Below are positions 10,840 to 21,667 of a stretch of DNA of 64,000 nucleotides, piece by piece. A program made the translations under genes and the position numbers. The notes below the pieces were generated by a model. The model saw nothing but the letters and a program-made list of their open reading frames with translations, was not told the DNA's origin and searched no databases. The stretch comes from Castor canadensis (Eukaryota; Chordata; Mammalia; Rodentia; Castoridae): assembly GCF_047511655.1 (NCBI RefSeq), contig NC_133396.1, positions 131,697,490 to 131,761,489 of the forward strand, written 5' to 3'. Positions within the stretch are counted from its first letter, which is position 1, and every line of letters begins with the position of its first letter.

Positions 10840-11955
10840 AGATGTGCTTTTGTAGGAATGGTATTCCTTCCCTCAACTGTTCACAGAGTCACACATATCG
10901 TGCATTTGCCGTGTGAGTGCTCGAGACACAGTCTGAACTGGAGCGTTAAAAGGAAAGCAGAAAGCAAAAAGAAAGGTGAAAGATGTGTTGTTGGGGGCAG
11001 GGCGAGTGGGTCTTATTTTGCTCTCCATAGTCTCTCCATCCTCAGGGCCATTGCTTACACAGACATTTCTGTGTCACCGGCAGCTGAACCCATGGGCCCT
11101 GGGTAGATGGGATCTTGAATGGTAAGGTTTTGCCCTCAGGGAAGCTGGTGGGTGGGGAGCTGAGTCAGGCAGGCAGTGGTTGCTTAAACTTCCAGTTTTA
11201 GTAAGCTTGTCAGTTTGAGCAGTAGCTAGCCCAATGTCTTGTGCTTTTTGCAGGACTGGAAACTTGTGGTTTTCTTTGGGGCAAGGTTTGGGGGCTAGGG
11301 ACACAGTGAGAGCTGTCTGCCAGACCCTTTCTTTCCGCCTAAATCAATCAGACACATTGTTTGTCCCTTTGGGTTTGATAGACATGTTGTAATAAGGTCC
11401 TGAACTGCTCTCTACTCTGTATGTACCTTCTGTCTACAGGCTCGTTACTGTTGTGACCTATATTCACGGGATGACAAACAAGGGGTTTAACCATTAACTT
11501 TGATGCCACTTTTAAATGAATTCTTTTATAAGGAGCGTGTTATATAGACTTCCACTGCAGCTCAGAGGAAACAAGGAGAGGATTCGGGTTGAACTGGGTT
11601 GAAGGAACTGGGAGTTCTTGTTTGGGACTAGCAGGTAACTTGACTTGAGCAGACTGAGTCAGATAGTGCTGTTTAGGTGACATTTCGATGTCCCTGAAAA
11701 CCACGGTGCTTGCCTAAATTGGTTTGGAAGAGAATAGTGTTCACTTGTGACAATATCTTGTGTTCATTGAGTAAAATCCTCTGATTTAGCTAAATACTTC
11801 GTGGCTAGGAAGGCATCATTTGATGTTGGGTATTTATTTTCCATGACTCTTCCAAGGGGTCCCGAGAAAGTCACAAGCTACAAAGGACAGACTTTTCTCA
11901 AATGATATAAAGGACCAAACCAAAAAATAATCGCCCTTGGATTTTTAGTTATTTC
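10840..11955. other. Unique-looking sequence
   Basis: About 1.1 kb with no SINE, LINE or gene recognised: one of the larger repeat-free blocks. Open frames at 10858-11106 and 11074-11304 lie on opposite strands and show no domain. Confidence 0.45.
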
Positions 11956-11961
11956 AGTGAG

Positions 11962-12055
11962 TTTTCCTTCTCTCCGTCCTTCCTTCTTTCCTCCCGCCTG
12001 CCTTCCCTCTCTCTCGTGCTTTTTTTCTGTTTCCCTCCCTCCCTTCTCTTTTTCC
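11962..12055. repeat. Pyrimidine-rich (CCTT)n-like tract
   Basis: C/T mirror-type tract of ccttctttcctccc units, adjoining the T-rich end of an inverted B1. Confidence 0.8.
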
Positions 12056-12157
12056 TTAATTTTTGAGACAAGGTCTTACTATGTAGTGCAACTCTCCTGC
12101 TCAGCCTCTTGTGTACCGGAATTACAGGTGTGTGTCACTATGCCACATACATGGCTG
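12056..12157 (-). repeat. B1-like SINE, inverted
   Basis: ttttgagacaaggtcttact, ctgctcagcctcttgtgtac, gaattacaggtgtgtgtcac. Confidence 0.82.
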
Positions 12158-12164
12158 GATTTTA

Positions 12165-12285
12165 ATTTTTCTTCTTCTTTTTCTTTTCTTTTCTTTTTTT
12201 TTTTTGGTGCTAAGGATTGACCCCAGGCCTCTTGCATGCTAACCACATGCACTTGCAATACCACTGAGCCCCCCACAGGCCCTGC
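12165..12285 (-). repeat. ID-like SINE, inverted, with T/C-rich tail
   Basis: Long cttctttttctt tail then ggtgctaaggattgacccca, cttgcatgctaaccacatgc, accactgagccccccac. Confidence 0.75.
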
Positions 12286-12289
12286 CTGT

Positions 12290-13430
12290 TTTTAATTGAG
12301 CAACAATTGGGGCAGGGAAGCCAGCTTTCTAATAAGCTATATAACTCAGGTAACATCGAGGACTGTCCTATTGGAGTACAGACCCAATTGGAGTGGACTG
12401 TTGAGGAAGTCCTCTCCGTAAGTCACTTCTGAGCCCCTTCCGGGTCCCCCATGGTTTCTGTGACATACTGCTCATGGATTTTAATTTCCACGTGCAGCTT
12501 TGAATCACTTGAATTCATATTAGAGTGTAATTTTCTCCTTTAATGTTAGGAAAAGCTTTTCTCTGTTCTCTGGAAGATTAATTATTTTTTCAGAATCTAT
12601 CTACAGGCTGGTTTCACCTACTGGCCCCAATCTTCAGGTCAGGAAATAGAAACCCAGTGAGCAATAGGTCTAGCACACCCACGAGTCAGCAAAAGCCATC
12701 GTCTTCAGGTCCAACGAGGCAGGGCCTGGGGAATTGCTTGTCGAGTGAAATCTCTGACTCAAGGAAACAGGAGCTGCTCTCAGTTCAATTCTTTAATCTG
12801 CTTCGTTAGTGGTTTGAGAAATTTGTCTGCCTGTCATCTAGCAATGAATAACAGACTGTATCAATTTGTTGTTATTATTTTATATTGCTACTTATTCTTA
12901 CCCACTTCAAATTGAATTCCTTAAGAAAGATTCTGTTATTTGTAAATCCCCTGAGGAAAGAGTGGTAACCAATAGTTTCTTGCAGTCTCTGTAATATACA
13001 GGGTCTGACGGAAATCTACGTTGCTCTCCTTTGTGATTTGAGAAACCCCAGGCTCGAGGTTTTGAAGTGTTTCTCTGCTTCTATTAATTCATGCATCGCT
13101 AGGAAGAATTGCTTCATTACCATTCTTATCAGATTAACAAACCAAGTCCAGAGATCCAGAGATATCTATTCCTTCCCCAATATTTTCCCACCCTCTGCTG
13201 CAATGCCTGTTTTAGGAATTAACAAATAATTCCCACTAGGGCTTCTTTAAAAGCCAGGGGCAAAACACGCCACACCTTGTGATTTGAGTCTGTTGACTTA
13301 CTGTGACCGGGGTTCCTCCTGCAGACTGCAGGGATGGCACACCAAGCTGAGGCACTCTATAACATTGACAAGATTTTTGAAAGTTATGAGAGTGGACATT
13401 CCTTTTATATTTCTTTCTTTTTTTGTTGTT
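12290..13430. other. Unique-looking sequence
   Basis: About 1.1 kb without a recognised repeat or gene. Confidence 0.45.
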
Positions 13431-13431
13431 T

Positions 13432-13545
13432 TCTCTTTTGAGACAGGGTCTTGTTGTATAGCCCAAGCTGGCTTCAAACTTGTGATCTTCCTGCTTCATC
13501 TGCCTAAATGCTGGAATTATAGGCATGCACCACCACACCAGGTAT
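13432..13545 (-). repeat. B1-like SINE, inverted
   Basis: cttttgagacagggtcttgt, aatgctggaattataggcat, ccaccacaccagg. The 147-codon minus-strand frame at 13236-13679 reads through it and is not a gene. Confidence 0.88.
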
Positions 13546-13694
13546 TTTTTTTCACCAGCAATAAAGTTCTTGCTAGTTGGAAGTAGCAATAAATGACCGA
13601 AGGAAAGGATTCTGGTTTCCTTTCTCCTCCCACAGTCCCCCTGCCCAGAAATGGCAGACAGAGGACAAAAGAGAAACATGAAAAGCTACATACT

Positions 13695-13911
13695 ATTGGA
13701 TGCTGGTGGCTCACACCCATGATCCTAGCTACAGGAGGTAGAGATCAGGAGGATACAGTTTGAGGCCAGCCTCAGGCAAATAGTTCACGAGACCCTATCT
13801 TGAAAATACTCAACACAGAAAAGGGCTGGCTGAGTGGCTCAAATGGTAGAGTGCCTGCCTAATAAGTATGAGGCCCTGAGTTCAAATCCCAGCACTGCAA
13901 AAAAAAAAATA
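13695..13911 (+). repeat. B1-dID composite SINE (long ID form), with perfect TSD
   Basis: Complete sense copy ending in an A-rich tail. aaaagctacatact at 13681-13694 is repeated exactly at 13912-13925: a 14-bp target-site duplication, so a relatively recent insertion. Confidence 0.95.
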
Positions 13912-13925
13912 AAAAGCTACATACT

Positions 13926-14040
13926 GAGCTGGGCATGGTTGGTGCACGCTATAATCCAAGCACTCAGGAGACTGAGGCAAGGTGATCATGTGTTTGAGAC
14001 CCCCTCTCATGAAACAAAAACCAAAAGAAAAGGAAAACAA
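13926..14040 (+). repeat. B1-like SINE
   Basis: gagctgggcatggttggtgc, actcaggagactgaggcaag, tttgagaccccctctcatg, A-rich tail. It abuts the preceding composite's right TSD. Confidence 0.8.
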
Positions 14041-14049
14041 AGTACCAAA

Positions 14050-14545
14050 TGCATGAGCCCATGTCAGTGGGGTGGGGTGTGGAAGTTCTAGGTGGAGATT
14101 TGTCACTGGGCCAAATTACAGTAGCTGCTTTCGCACAATCCATCCCACGACTGTGAGCTCAGCTCATCTCCTAACTACTGTAGAATTAGCCCTCCAGATT
14201 CCCTCCTGCTTCTCTTTATTTTCGCTTTGTTTTCTGTTCCTATAAATAAAAATCCATCCGGAAGTACTTAAGACATTTAGTTGCATTCACTTGGCCGCTC
14301 TAAGTTTCACTTAAAGTCACACCAATTTGATCTGAACAAAACATTGAAGCTGAAACTAACCTGTTCCCGTCTTTTTATGTGTGAGGACACAAGGCGCAGA
14401 ATAATAAAGTGACCCGCGACAAACGTGCATGCAGTGAGCACCCCAACGGGGACTAAGTCACACCTGCTGCCTCCAATGAGAGGAAGGAAACAAAGTCAAG
14501 TTTGGCAAGTTTGTTCTATCTGTGACTTTTCTGGGGTGGGTGTGG
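14050..14545. other. Unique-looking sequence
   Basis: No gene or repeat recognised. Confidence 0.4.
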
Positions 14546-14549
14546 GGTG

Positions 14550-14653
14550 GGGCATAGAGACTCACTGTGTAGCCCAGGCTGGCCTCAAATTCCTGACCCT
14601 CCTGCCTCAACCTCCTAATGCTGGAATTACAGGGGTGAATCGCCATGCCTGAC
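14550..14653 (-). repeat. B1-like SINE, inverted
   Basis: gactcactgtgtagcccagg, ctggcctcaaattcctgacc, taatgctggaattacagggg. Confidence 0.82.
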
Positions 14654-14659
14654 TTCTAT

Positions 14660-15145
14660 TGCTATTTTGCCAGAGAGTCACATTTTAATTCTTCTCTCAC
14701 CGTGAATCATCTTCCTGTCTAATATCACATGGTCTCTGTTTACCAATATTTCCATATACACACAAGCAATTTCCCTGCCCCCTCGAAGGGGGCGTGGCCA
14801 TGTAAATTTCTTTGGCTGTGCCTTCGTGTGACACCCTGGGGCAAGAAGTTCAGCTGTTAGCCCTCGGCTGTCAGGAGCTCTCCCCTTCCACGTTACCCGA
14901 GAGGCTGTGTCTTCTGTGTGTACAGGTGACAGAGCTCACTTCAGCATAAGCAGCGGGGTTGCTTTGTTGATGACACTTATCCCTGGAGAACCACCCAGAC
15001 ACTCAGATTTTGAGTGACTAGAGGAATAAGCATCACTGTGTCAGCTCACCAAGATGACAGCCTTGTTTGTTACTGCAGTGTTACCTAGCCTGTCCTGGCT
15101 GCTCTATGGGGTTTAAGGACCTGTCCTAACTATATAAGTGAGGGC
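14660..15145. other. Unique-looking sequence
   Basis: No gene or repeat recognised. A short GC-rich patch (ccctcgaagggggcgtggcc, 14782) stands out from AT-rich surroundings but is too small to be a CpG island. Confidence 0.4.
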
Positions 15146-15146
15146 T

Positions 15147-15322
15147 TTTTTTTTTTGCAGCACTGGGGTTTGAACTTAGTGTTTACAACCTTGAGCCACT
15201 CTTGTTTTTTTCGAGATAGAGACTCATGAACGATTTTGCCCTGACAGGCTTCAAACCATGGTCCTCCTGATCTCTGCCTCCTGAGTAGCTAGGATTACAG
15301 GCGTGAGCCACCAGCACCTGGC
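15147..15322 (-). repeat. B1-dID composite SINE, inverted (short ID form)
   Basis: T10, gcagcactggggtttgaact, shortened ID, gagtagctaggattacaggc, gtgagccaccagcacctggc. Confidence 0.92.
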
Positions 15323-15324
15323 CT

Positions 15325-15900
15325 TTTAAATGGTGGGGACTGTGACAAATATTTAATCAAGGCATGCAAATGAAGACATGATGTCACAGAGAAGGAAAAC
15401 CAGTTCCCCTGTTCACCCAACTAGTGAGAACCAGAGTCTGTCCCAAGACAGTCTAGGGACAGTAGTAGGATGCTGCTGGTGTGAGGACCTGTGGGGTAGT
15501 AACTGTAGGTGACACATGGCTTCGAGCTCCCGTGTACATCTCACCCTTGCTTTGAGACACACAGAAGGTGAAATGGTCCCCCGGGAGAGCAGTGAGTTCA
15601 TCTGTGCTCCAAGTGCGAGGGGGCTGCAGAGATGCACTGGGCAGGGTCACGGGGGGAACCACTCAACAATCAGCCCATGAACGACCTGAGGATGAGGAGG
15701 GCAGTGTGCAGAGGGCAGCGCGGGGGTGGAACTCCCAGGCCCAGGGTGATGGGGGTTCACTGGTCCTAGGGACCAACTGTTGGTGGTGACAGAGGAGATA
15801 TCATGCTTGCTGCTTTCACAAATCTATGCAGCAGGCACAGGGCTGGGGATTGTCATGAGTCACTTTCACTTTACGATGCCAGGTGCAGAAAGAGCGTGAA
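15325..15900. other. Unique-looking sequence
   Basis: No recognised repeat. Overlapping frames on both strands at 15413-15789 show no domain. Confidence 0.4.
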
Positions 15901-16235
15901 CTTCTGTGTCACATCACACTGACCTATGTTCGAATCAGAGCTCTGTCACTGGTAGCTGGCTGAACTTGAGATGATGGTTTGTCAGTACTGGGATTTGAAC
16001 TCAGGACAGGCACTCTACTGCTTGAGCCATGCCTCCAGTTGGGAGAGTTCTTAATCAGGGGGGCCCTCAGTTTCCTTGTCTATCAAATGAGGACATTACT
16101 CACTTCTAGGGTTTAAAATGGGTCACAAAGATATAGTTAAAGTGCCAGCCTGCTGGTTTCTAATCAGAGCTGTGGCTAGGGTAGCTGTTGCTATTATTAA
16201 TAGTGAATATTGTTAATAGTGGTTGTTATTAATAT
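15900..16235 (-). repeat. MIR SINE, inverted, split by an ID-like insertion
   Basis: Left piece: ctatgttcgaatcagagctc, gtcactggtagctggctgaa. Right piece after the insertion: cctcagtttccttgtctatc, aaatgaggacattactcact, ending in tgttgctattattaat. Confidence 0.78.
15980..16043 (-). repeat. ID-like SINE, inverted, internally deleted
   Basis: cagtactgggatttgaactc directly joined to aggcactctactgcttgagc; about 18 bp between B-box and anticodon-region motifs are missing. Sits inside a MIR. Confidence 0.8.
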
Positions 16236-16239
16236 CCAT

Positions 16240-16556
16240 CAAGTTGCTCTATCGTTTGCACCTGAATATACATTTGTTTGCTATGTTGTTTTAATTCTAA
16301 GAACTTAGATAAACAAAGAATCATCCCGTATGTTTCTTGTCTTCCATAAAATGGCCACTTGTGTCAATGTTGCAAAAAAAAAAAAATTGTGATTTGTGAA
16401 CTTTTACCTCAGTGAGAGCCACAGGGAGGGGCCAGGAATGCTGAGTGGAACCCTCATGTCCTAGCTGGTTTGCTTACTCCTTCCCTTGCCCTATGTCTTG
16501 TGATTTCAGTATCCATGGATTCAACCAACCTTGGATCAAAAATGCTCTTAAAAATC
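16240..16556. other. Unique-looking sequence
   Basis: No gene or repeat recognised beyond an A13 run at about 16374-16386. Confidence 0.4.
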
Positions 16557-16557
16557 A

Positions 16558-16755
16558 AGCCAGGTTCTGGTGGTTCACGCCTGTAATCCTGGCTACTCAG
16601 AAGGCAGAGAGCAGGAGGATGGCCGTTCAAAGCCAACCCCGTGCAAATAGTTCTCAAGCCCCCAGCTCCAAAATGTACAACACAAAACAGGGCTGGCAGA
16701 GTGACTCAAGGCCTTGAGTTCAAACCCAGCACTGCAAAAACAAAAACAAAAAAAT
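16558..16755 (+). repeat. B1-dID composite SINE (short ID form)
   Basis: ggtggttcacgcctgtaatc, aggcagagagcaggaggatg, then gactcaaggccttgagttca, where the middle of the ID part is absent. Confidence 0.9.
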
Positions 16756-16759
16756 CCCA

Positions 16760-17165
16760 CCCTCTCCCACCACTTGTAACTCGGCTCATTAAAGAGCAGA
16801 AATTCATGAGTAAATGAGTAAACTGTCAGAAGGCTTTCTAAGTCCCTGCCCCGAGCTGACGCTCTCCCCATGAACATATCTCAGGCCGCAGATGTAGGCC
16901 CTGCCCTAATGGAACTCAAAGCCCAGGGGAAATAGAAGCAAAGGAAGTTGGAAATTCCAGTCCCCCTTGACTCAGGATGGGCCTGACTCTGGCTCCTCTG
17001 ACTGGGAGGACAGGCCTGATGGAGGTAGGCAGGAGTGAGAGTCCAGGGGATGGTGTGGTGGGGTTGAAGGGAAGACAGGCAGCAGCAATAGGGCCACCCG
17101 AGTCCCTGTCCTTGGCTTTGGTCACAGGCTATAGATCCAATGTTGGGTTCATCCATTCATCCAGT
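16760..17165. other. Unique-looking sequence
   Basis: No repeat recognised; frames of 69-94 codons on both strands overlap the same bases. Confidence 0.4.
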
Positions 17166-17362
17166 CTTTTTTTTTTTTTGCTTTGCGGTTCTGGGGTTTG
17201 AAGGGCCTTCACCTTGAGCCACTCCACCAGCCCTATTTTTGTGAAGAGTTTTTTGAGATAGGGTCTCGTGAATTATTTGCCCAAGCTGGCTTCAAACCGT
17301 GATCCCCCTGATCTCTACCTCCTTAGTAGCTAGGATTACAGGTGTGAGCCACTGGTGGTCAG
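17166..17362 (-). repeat. B1-dID composite SINE, inverted (short ID form)
   Basis: T13, ggttctggggtttgaagggc, cttgagccactccaccagcc, gtgaattatttgcccaagct, tagtagctaggattacaggt. Confidence 0.92.
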
Positions 17363-17364
17363 CA

Positions 17365-17930
17365 CGCTTGGAATCCATCCCAGAGCTGCCATGATGTAAA
17401 GCAGAACTCGTTCTCCCCTTGCCTTCCATTCTGCTGCCTTTCAGAGGAACCTCAGGAAGTTAAAAGTGGCTTGTCCATTTTACTAAAGCAGTTTGAAGCC
17501 AAAATTATCCCAGACCAAAATATGAACAAAATATGATGGAATAAAGATGTGTTCTGTGTGGACAATTGTCCTCAATCTCTCTGGGTCAAGTAATGAGTGT
17601 ATCTGGGATTTGGCTCAACTCTGAATGGTGGTGATCCCAAATAACTGCTTCGAACAGACTGGAGTTTACTTTCTATTGCACGGTTCTGGCATGGCAGCTC
17701 CAGGAGTATTTCTTGTTTCTCTCAAGATGTGCTTTGATTGGTGGCTTCAGTGGACACCATGGCAACATTTCAGCCAGCAGGAAGTTGAGGGTGAGTCAGT
17801 CAGTGTGGTTTCGTGCTGGGAGTTGCACACCTAACTTCTGTTTGCATCCCACTGGCTGGGTCTTGGATACTTGGCTTCACAATGGCAAAAGAAGCTTGAA
17901 ATCATAGGATTTGGGGTAGAGGGGGTAACA
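17365..17930. other. Unique-looking sequence
   Basis: No repeat or gene recognised. Confidence 0.4.
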
Positions 17931-17933
17931 GGT

Positions 17934-18016
17934 GACACAGGATCTCCCAGGCTAGCCTGGAATTCACTCTGTAGTCCAGGATGGATTCTACCTTGCCTCC
18001 TGAGTGCTGATATTGT
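17934..18016 (-). repeat. B1-like SINE fragment, inverted
   Basis: caggatctcccaggctagcc, ctgtagtccaggatgg, tgcctcctgagtgctgatat; heavily diverged. Confidence 0.55.
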
Positions 18017-18479
18017 GGAAATAGCTTTTATTGTAATCAGATTTCTAGTTAAAGGTGAGATTTAACTTACAGTGGAAGGACAGAAAGGATATTTGGAGCC
18101 AATTAGCAGTTTCTGACATATTAGGACGATGTGAAGACCTTGCTCTCACTGGAGCGAGAGCGAATTGTGAAGACTGGATTGTGGTTTTACAGAGCATTGG
18201 GTTTCTTCAGCGAGCCTTGGAACTTCTGCCAATCTCAGAACTTCTGTGTCTTCAGGTAGATGTGCAGCTGGTGGCTTTCAACAGTGCTGAGGAGACAGGC
18301 CTGGTGGCAGCACTAATTTAACATTAAGTTGGTTCCATACGTCGTTGTTAACCACTCCAAAGCATTTCAAGTTTTAAATTTGGTGCTACCCTCTAAATTA
18401 GCAAGTTTCTACTGGACTGAACAAGTCAACTGAATTTTGATAAAATGGACACCAGATTGTACATGGAACGTGCTAAGTG

Positions 18480-18499
18480 GATCCCAAGACCTTGGGATC
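18480..18499. repeat. Perfect inverted repeat
   Basis: Arms gatcccaag and cttgggatc separated by ac: a 9-bp perfect palindrome. Confidence 0.9.
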
Positions 18500-18503
18500 T
18501 AAT

Positions 18504-18541
18504 TACCAAAATATGGTATTAATACCAAAATATGGTATTAA
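18504..18541. repeat. 19-bp perfect tandem duplication
   Basis: taccaaaatatggtattaa occurs at 18504-18522 and again at 18523-18541 without mismatch. Confidence 0.95.
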
Positions 18542-18600
18542 TATAGCCAGCTATTATATTTGAATATATTATAGCTTACCAAGCCTGTTTTATTTATTTA

Positions 18601-18786
18601 TTTTGGTGCTGGGGTTTGAACTCAGGGCCTACATCTTGAGTCACTCTACCAGCTCTTTTTAGTGAAGGTTTTTTTTCGAGTCAGGGTCTCGAGAACTATT
18701 TGCTGGGGCTGGCTTCGAACCATGATCCTCCTGATCTCTACCTTGTGAGTAGTTAGGATTACAGGTGTGAGGCAACAGCACCCGGT
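18601..18786 (-). repeat. B1-dID composite SINE, inverted (short ID form)
   Basis: ggtgctggggtttgaactca, cttgagtcactctaccagct, tttgctggggctggcttcga, gagtagttaggattacaggt. Confidence 0.9.
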
Positions 18787-18828
18787 ATCTAAACCCATTT
18801 TATAGTGATGCCTTTAAGAATTACCTAA

Positions 18829-18930
18829 GGGCTGGCAGAGTGACTTGAGCGGTAAGAGTACCTACTTGGCAAGCATGAGAGCCTGAATGCAAATTCCAGT
18901 GCCATTGAAAAAAAAAGAAAAAGAAAAAAA
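18829..18930 (+). repeat. ID-like SINE
   Basis: agggctggcagagtgacttg, tacttggcaagcatgagagc, A/G-rich tail. Confidence 0.85.
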
Positions 18931-18937
18931 TTACGTA

Positions 18938-19036
18938 ATCCAGGAGCAGTGGCATACACTACCAGTACTTAGGAGGGTGAGGCAGGAGGTTCATGAGTTT
19001 GAAGCCAACCTGTTCTACATAGAAAGATCCTATCTC
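18938..19036 (+). repeat. B1-like SINE
   Basis: gagcagtggcatacactacc, gagggtgaggcaggaggttc, agaaagatcctatctcaac. Confidence 0.8.
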
Positions 19037-19090
19037 AACAACCAGCCAGCCAGCCAACCAGCCAACCAACCAACCAACCAAACAAACAAA
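19037..19090. repeat. (CCAG)n(CCAA)n(ACAA)n microsatellite
   Basis: Grades from CCAG through CCAA to ACAA units; sits exactly in the tail position of the B1-like SINE and presumably arose from it. Confidence 0.85.
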
Positions 19091-19142
19091 TGTTACTTCA
19101 TAGTCTGCCAAGTTTTTGTACTAATATTTACTTAATAATTTC

Positions 19143-19240
19143 CAGGACTGAGGATATATCTCAGTGGTGGAGTGCTTGCATGCAGGGGACCCTGGGTTCA
19201 CTCCATGGTATCACAAAACAAAACCAAGCCAAACAAACAA
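19143..19240 (+). repeat. ID-like SINE
   Basis: atatatctcagtggtggagt, gcatgcaggggaccctgggt, tail of CAAA-type units. Confidence 0.78.
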
Positions 19241-19338
19241 AATTCCATCTTCCTGAGAATGGTGGTTTCCAGTGATTTGTAATAAACAAACTTACGGAAT
19301 CATTTTTCTTTTGAATTACTTTTTTAGAATGCATTCCT

Positions 19339-19445
19339 AGGGCTGGAATGTAGCTCGGTGGTACAGCACTTGCCTAGCATGTGTGAGGCCCTGGGTTCGA
19401 TCCCAGCACCAAAAAAGAAAAGACAAGAAAAAAAAAAAACAAAAC
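19339..19445 (+). repeat. ID-like SINE, intact B box
   Basis: agggctggaatgtagctcgg, gcacttgcctagcatgtgtg, B box ggttcgatccc at 19394-19404, A-rich tail. The A box reads tagctcggtgg, one base off consensus. Confidence 0.9.
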
Positions 19446-19659
19446 CTCTCCCCTAGAATGCATTCCTAAAAATGAGACAATGGATATGAATGAGGTGAAC
19501 AACACTGCAAATTGTCCAGAGCTGCCATTCCTTTCAAACTGTTGTGTCCCTTTGTGGTGTTACCGTCGGTGTGTAATCTGACGGGTTTCACTGTGATCTG
19601 TCAATACCCTACAAATGATGGGTTGTGGTGGGAACCCTAAATACATGGAGCTCTGTAAT

Positions 19660-19875
19660 GACACTGCTCGGTTCACACTTTGGTGTAACCAAGTACTAAT
19701 GACACGACCTTGGGTAAGTTACTAACACTCTAAGTCTCAGTTTCCTTATCTGCAAAACAAGGATGAGAACGTATTCTCTTATACTGATTGTTAAAATTAA
19801 ATAAAATGACACCTAGCAAGTGTTTTACCCAGTGCCTAGCATATAACAGATGTTAATTGTTACTACTGTTATTAT
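19660..19875 (-). repeat. MIR SINE, inverted
   Basis: cacgaccttgggtaagttac, ctcagtttccttatctgcaa, agtgcctagcatataacaga, then ttactactgttattat, the inverted MIR order. Confidence 0.82.
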
Positions 19876-20010
19876 CAGGGTTTATTCTTATTTCCCAAAC
19901 CAACAGGTTAAATATTTTTTTCATGCGATGTGTTATAATTTTCCCTTTCTTTTGTGTGACTTAGGTATTTCCGTTTTGTGTTTTTGGTTTTTGGGGGCCT
20001 TATTTTTATT

Positions 20011-20088
20011 CTCTATTTCTCTTTCTCTGTTTCTCTCTCCCTCTCTCTCCCTTTCCGTCTTAATCTCTCTCCCTCTCTCTCTTCTCCA
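20011..20088. repeat. (CT)n-rich tract
   Basis: About 80 bp of CTCTCC/CTTTCT units. Confidence 0.9.
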
Positions 20089-20145
20089 CCCCCGTGCTGT
20101 GCTGGGATCACATCCAGGACACGGTGCATGCTAGGTCCCCTTATC
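20089..20145 (-). repeat. ID-like SINE fragment, inverted
   Basis: tgctgtgctgggatcacatc, ggtgcatgctaggtcccc: B-box half only, following the CT tract. Confidence 0.55.
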
Positions 20146-20317
20146 CCCTATTAATTCTTATACCTTAAGATATAAGAATACCACTCTTTGAAATTTTTAT
20201 GCATTTTCCTCCAATCCTGAATTTTTATTATATAGAAATATACATATCTTACTTTATTTGTTGAGTTACCTTTCCTTTCACACCTTCTTTTTTTCTTTTC
20301 ATACTTTCTTGATTATT

Positions 20318-20395
20318 TTTTTTTGGTGGTACTGAGATTTGAACTTAGGGCTTCATGCATGCTAGGCAGGCACTCTACCACTTGAACCCCTAACC
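20318..20395 (-). repeat. ID-like SINE, inverted
   Basis: T8 then ggtggtactgagatttgaac, catgctaggcaggcactcta. Confidence 0.85.
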
Positions 20396-20399
20396 ATGT

Positions 20400-21445
20400 T
20401 TTCTTGTATTGTGTCAGTTCTGAGGGAGTTATTATCACTCTTCCAAAGATGTACATGGTTTCTGCTAATTTTGAAAGACTTAAAAACTATTTAATGGACT
20501 CTATTTTGCTGTTTGGTTGTGGAAGAAGATGAACCAGTGTCTTGACTCTCTTCTCTAGCAACAGAGTTGTCTAGTTTTCCAATGCCATTTAAAAACAATC
20601 TTCCCTTCTGCAGTGTTTTGTGACAACTTATTTGTCATACATTATCTTCTTATTATACAACTGATCCTTCCATTGGTAATGAGTGGTGATTTGGCCACTT
20701 CTTTGAGGTCATTGGAACAAGTGGTGTCCTGGAATTTTCAGTGTCTTGGGAGAGACCATTATTTACAAAAAAGCTTGGCAGCTAGATTCTGTGTCACAAG
20801 GTAATTGTGGGCAGTGCACAAGAATTTAGTCTCACTTGAAGCTATAAATCTTATCTTAGTAAATAAAATAAAACTAGCTAATGATCACCAGCCATATTTT
20901 CTTTTCTTCTAAGGGATGGGCTTTGAAAAGAAGAGGGGTTTTTTTCAATGGCACTAAAACAGCTTTTAAGCAGAAAATGGCCTTCTGTCAACCAAGTCAG
21001 GCCATCCATTACACAAACACACCGTCTTCAATTTGGTCCTTTTATGTCCCAAATGCTTCCACATCTAGGGAACACCATGAGAAATTATACCAAAAATATA
21101 TTTGTTTTTACCAAAATAGTTTTAATTTTTTTTTTCCAGAAGAATCAAGAGCTGCCTTTCATTAAAATGTGATGGGCAGCTTGGTTTCATTGGACATAGT
21201 CCTAGTGCTAACAATTTGTCAGGTAAAATTCAAACAACCGTGGTAAACCAGCTGGGTGCGGAGTTGGGGAAAAGCAGACCCGGTTAGGTGTAGGACATTT
21301 TATCACCCAGAGAAGGTTGCATCAATGTGTTTAGGTCTTGGCTCTGAACCTTTGCTTGGAGCTAAGTTTGGATTAGCTGTAGTGAAGTGACATGGTTCAG
21401 GTTATGGTTCCATTCTAGTTCATCTGAAGCATTAAGAACAATCTT
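20400..21445. other. Mostly unrecognised sequence; possible old L1 at left
   Basis: 20560-20680 (ttttccaatgccatttaaaa and following) weakly recalls inverted L1M ORF2. The remainder, including overlapping frames at 20881-21172, is unrecognised. Confidence 0.3.
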
Positions 21446-21638
21446 TTTTTGTTTTTTGGTACTAGGACTTGAACTCAGGGCTTTCACCTTGAGCCACTCT
21501 GCCAGCCCTTTTTGTGATGGGTATTATTAAGATAGGTTCTCTTGAACTATTTGCCAGGACTGGCTTCGAACCATGATCCTCCTGATCTCTGCTTCCTGAG
21601 TAGCTAGGATTATAGGCGTGAGCTTCTAGTGCCCAGCC
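21446..21638 (-). repeat. B1-dID composite SINE, inverted (short ID form)
   Basis: ggtactaggacttgaactca, cttgagccactctgccagcc, ttgccaggactggcttcgaa, gagtagctaggattataggc. Confidence 0.92.
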
Positions 21639-21667
21639 AAGGGCAATCTTTTCTTTAGTGGGGAGGG

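Larger units (their letters stand above)
18020..18600. other. Unique-looking sequence with palindrome and tandem pair
   Basis: No known repeat or exon recognised. An 88-codon plus-strand frame (18055-18321) ends in TAA and has no recognised domain. Contains the palindrome and tandem listed separately. Confidence 0.45.

Noticed and set aside
13236-13679. 147-codon open frame on the minus strand, the longest in the window
   Set aside because: It reads through a B1-like SINE (13432-13545) and flanking unique DNA, with no recognised domain or splice context.
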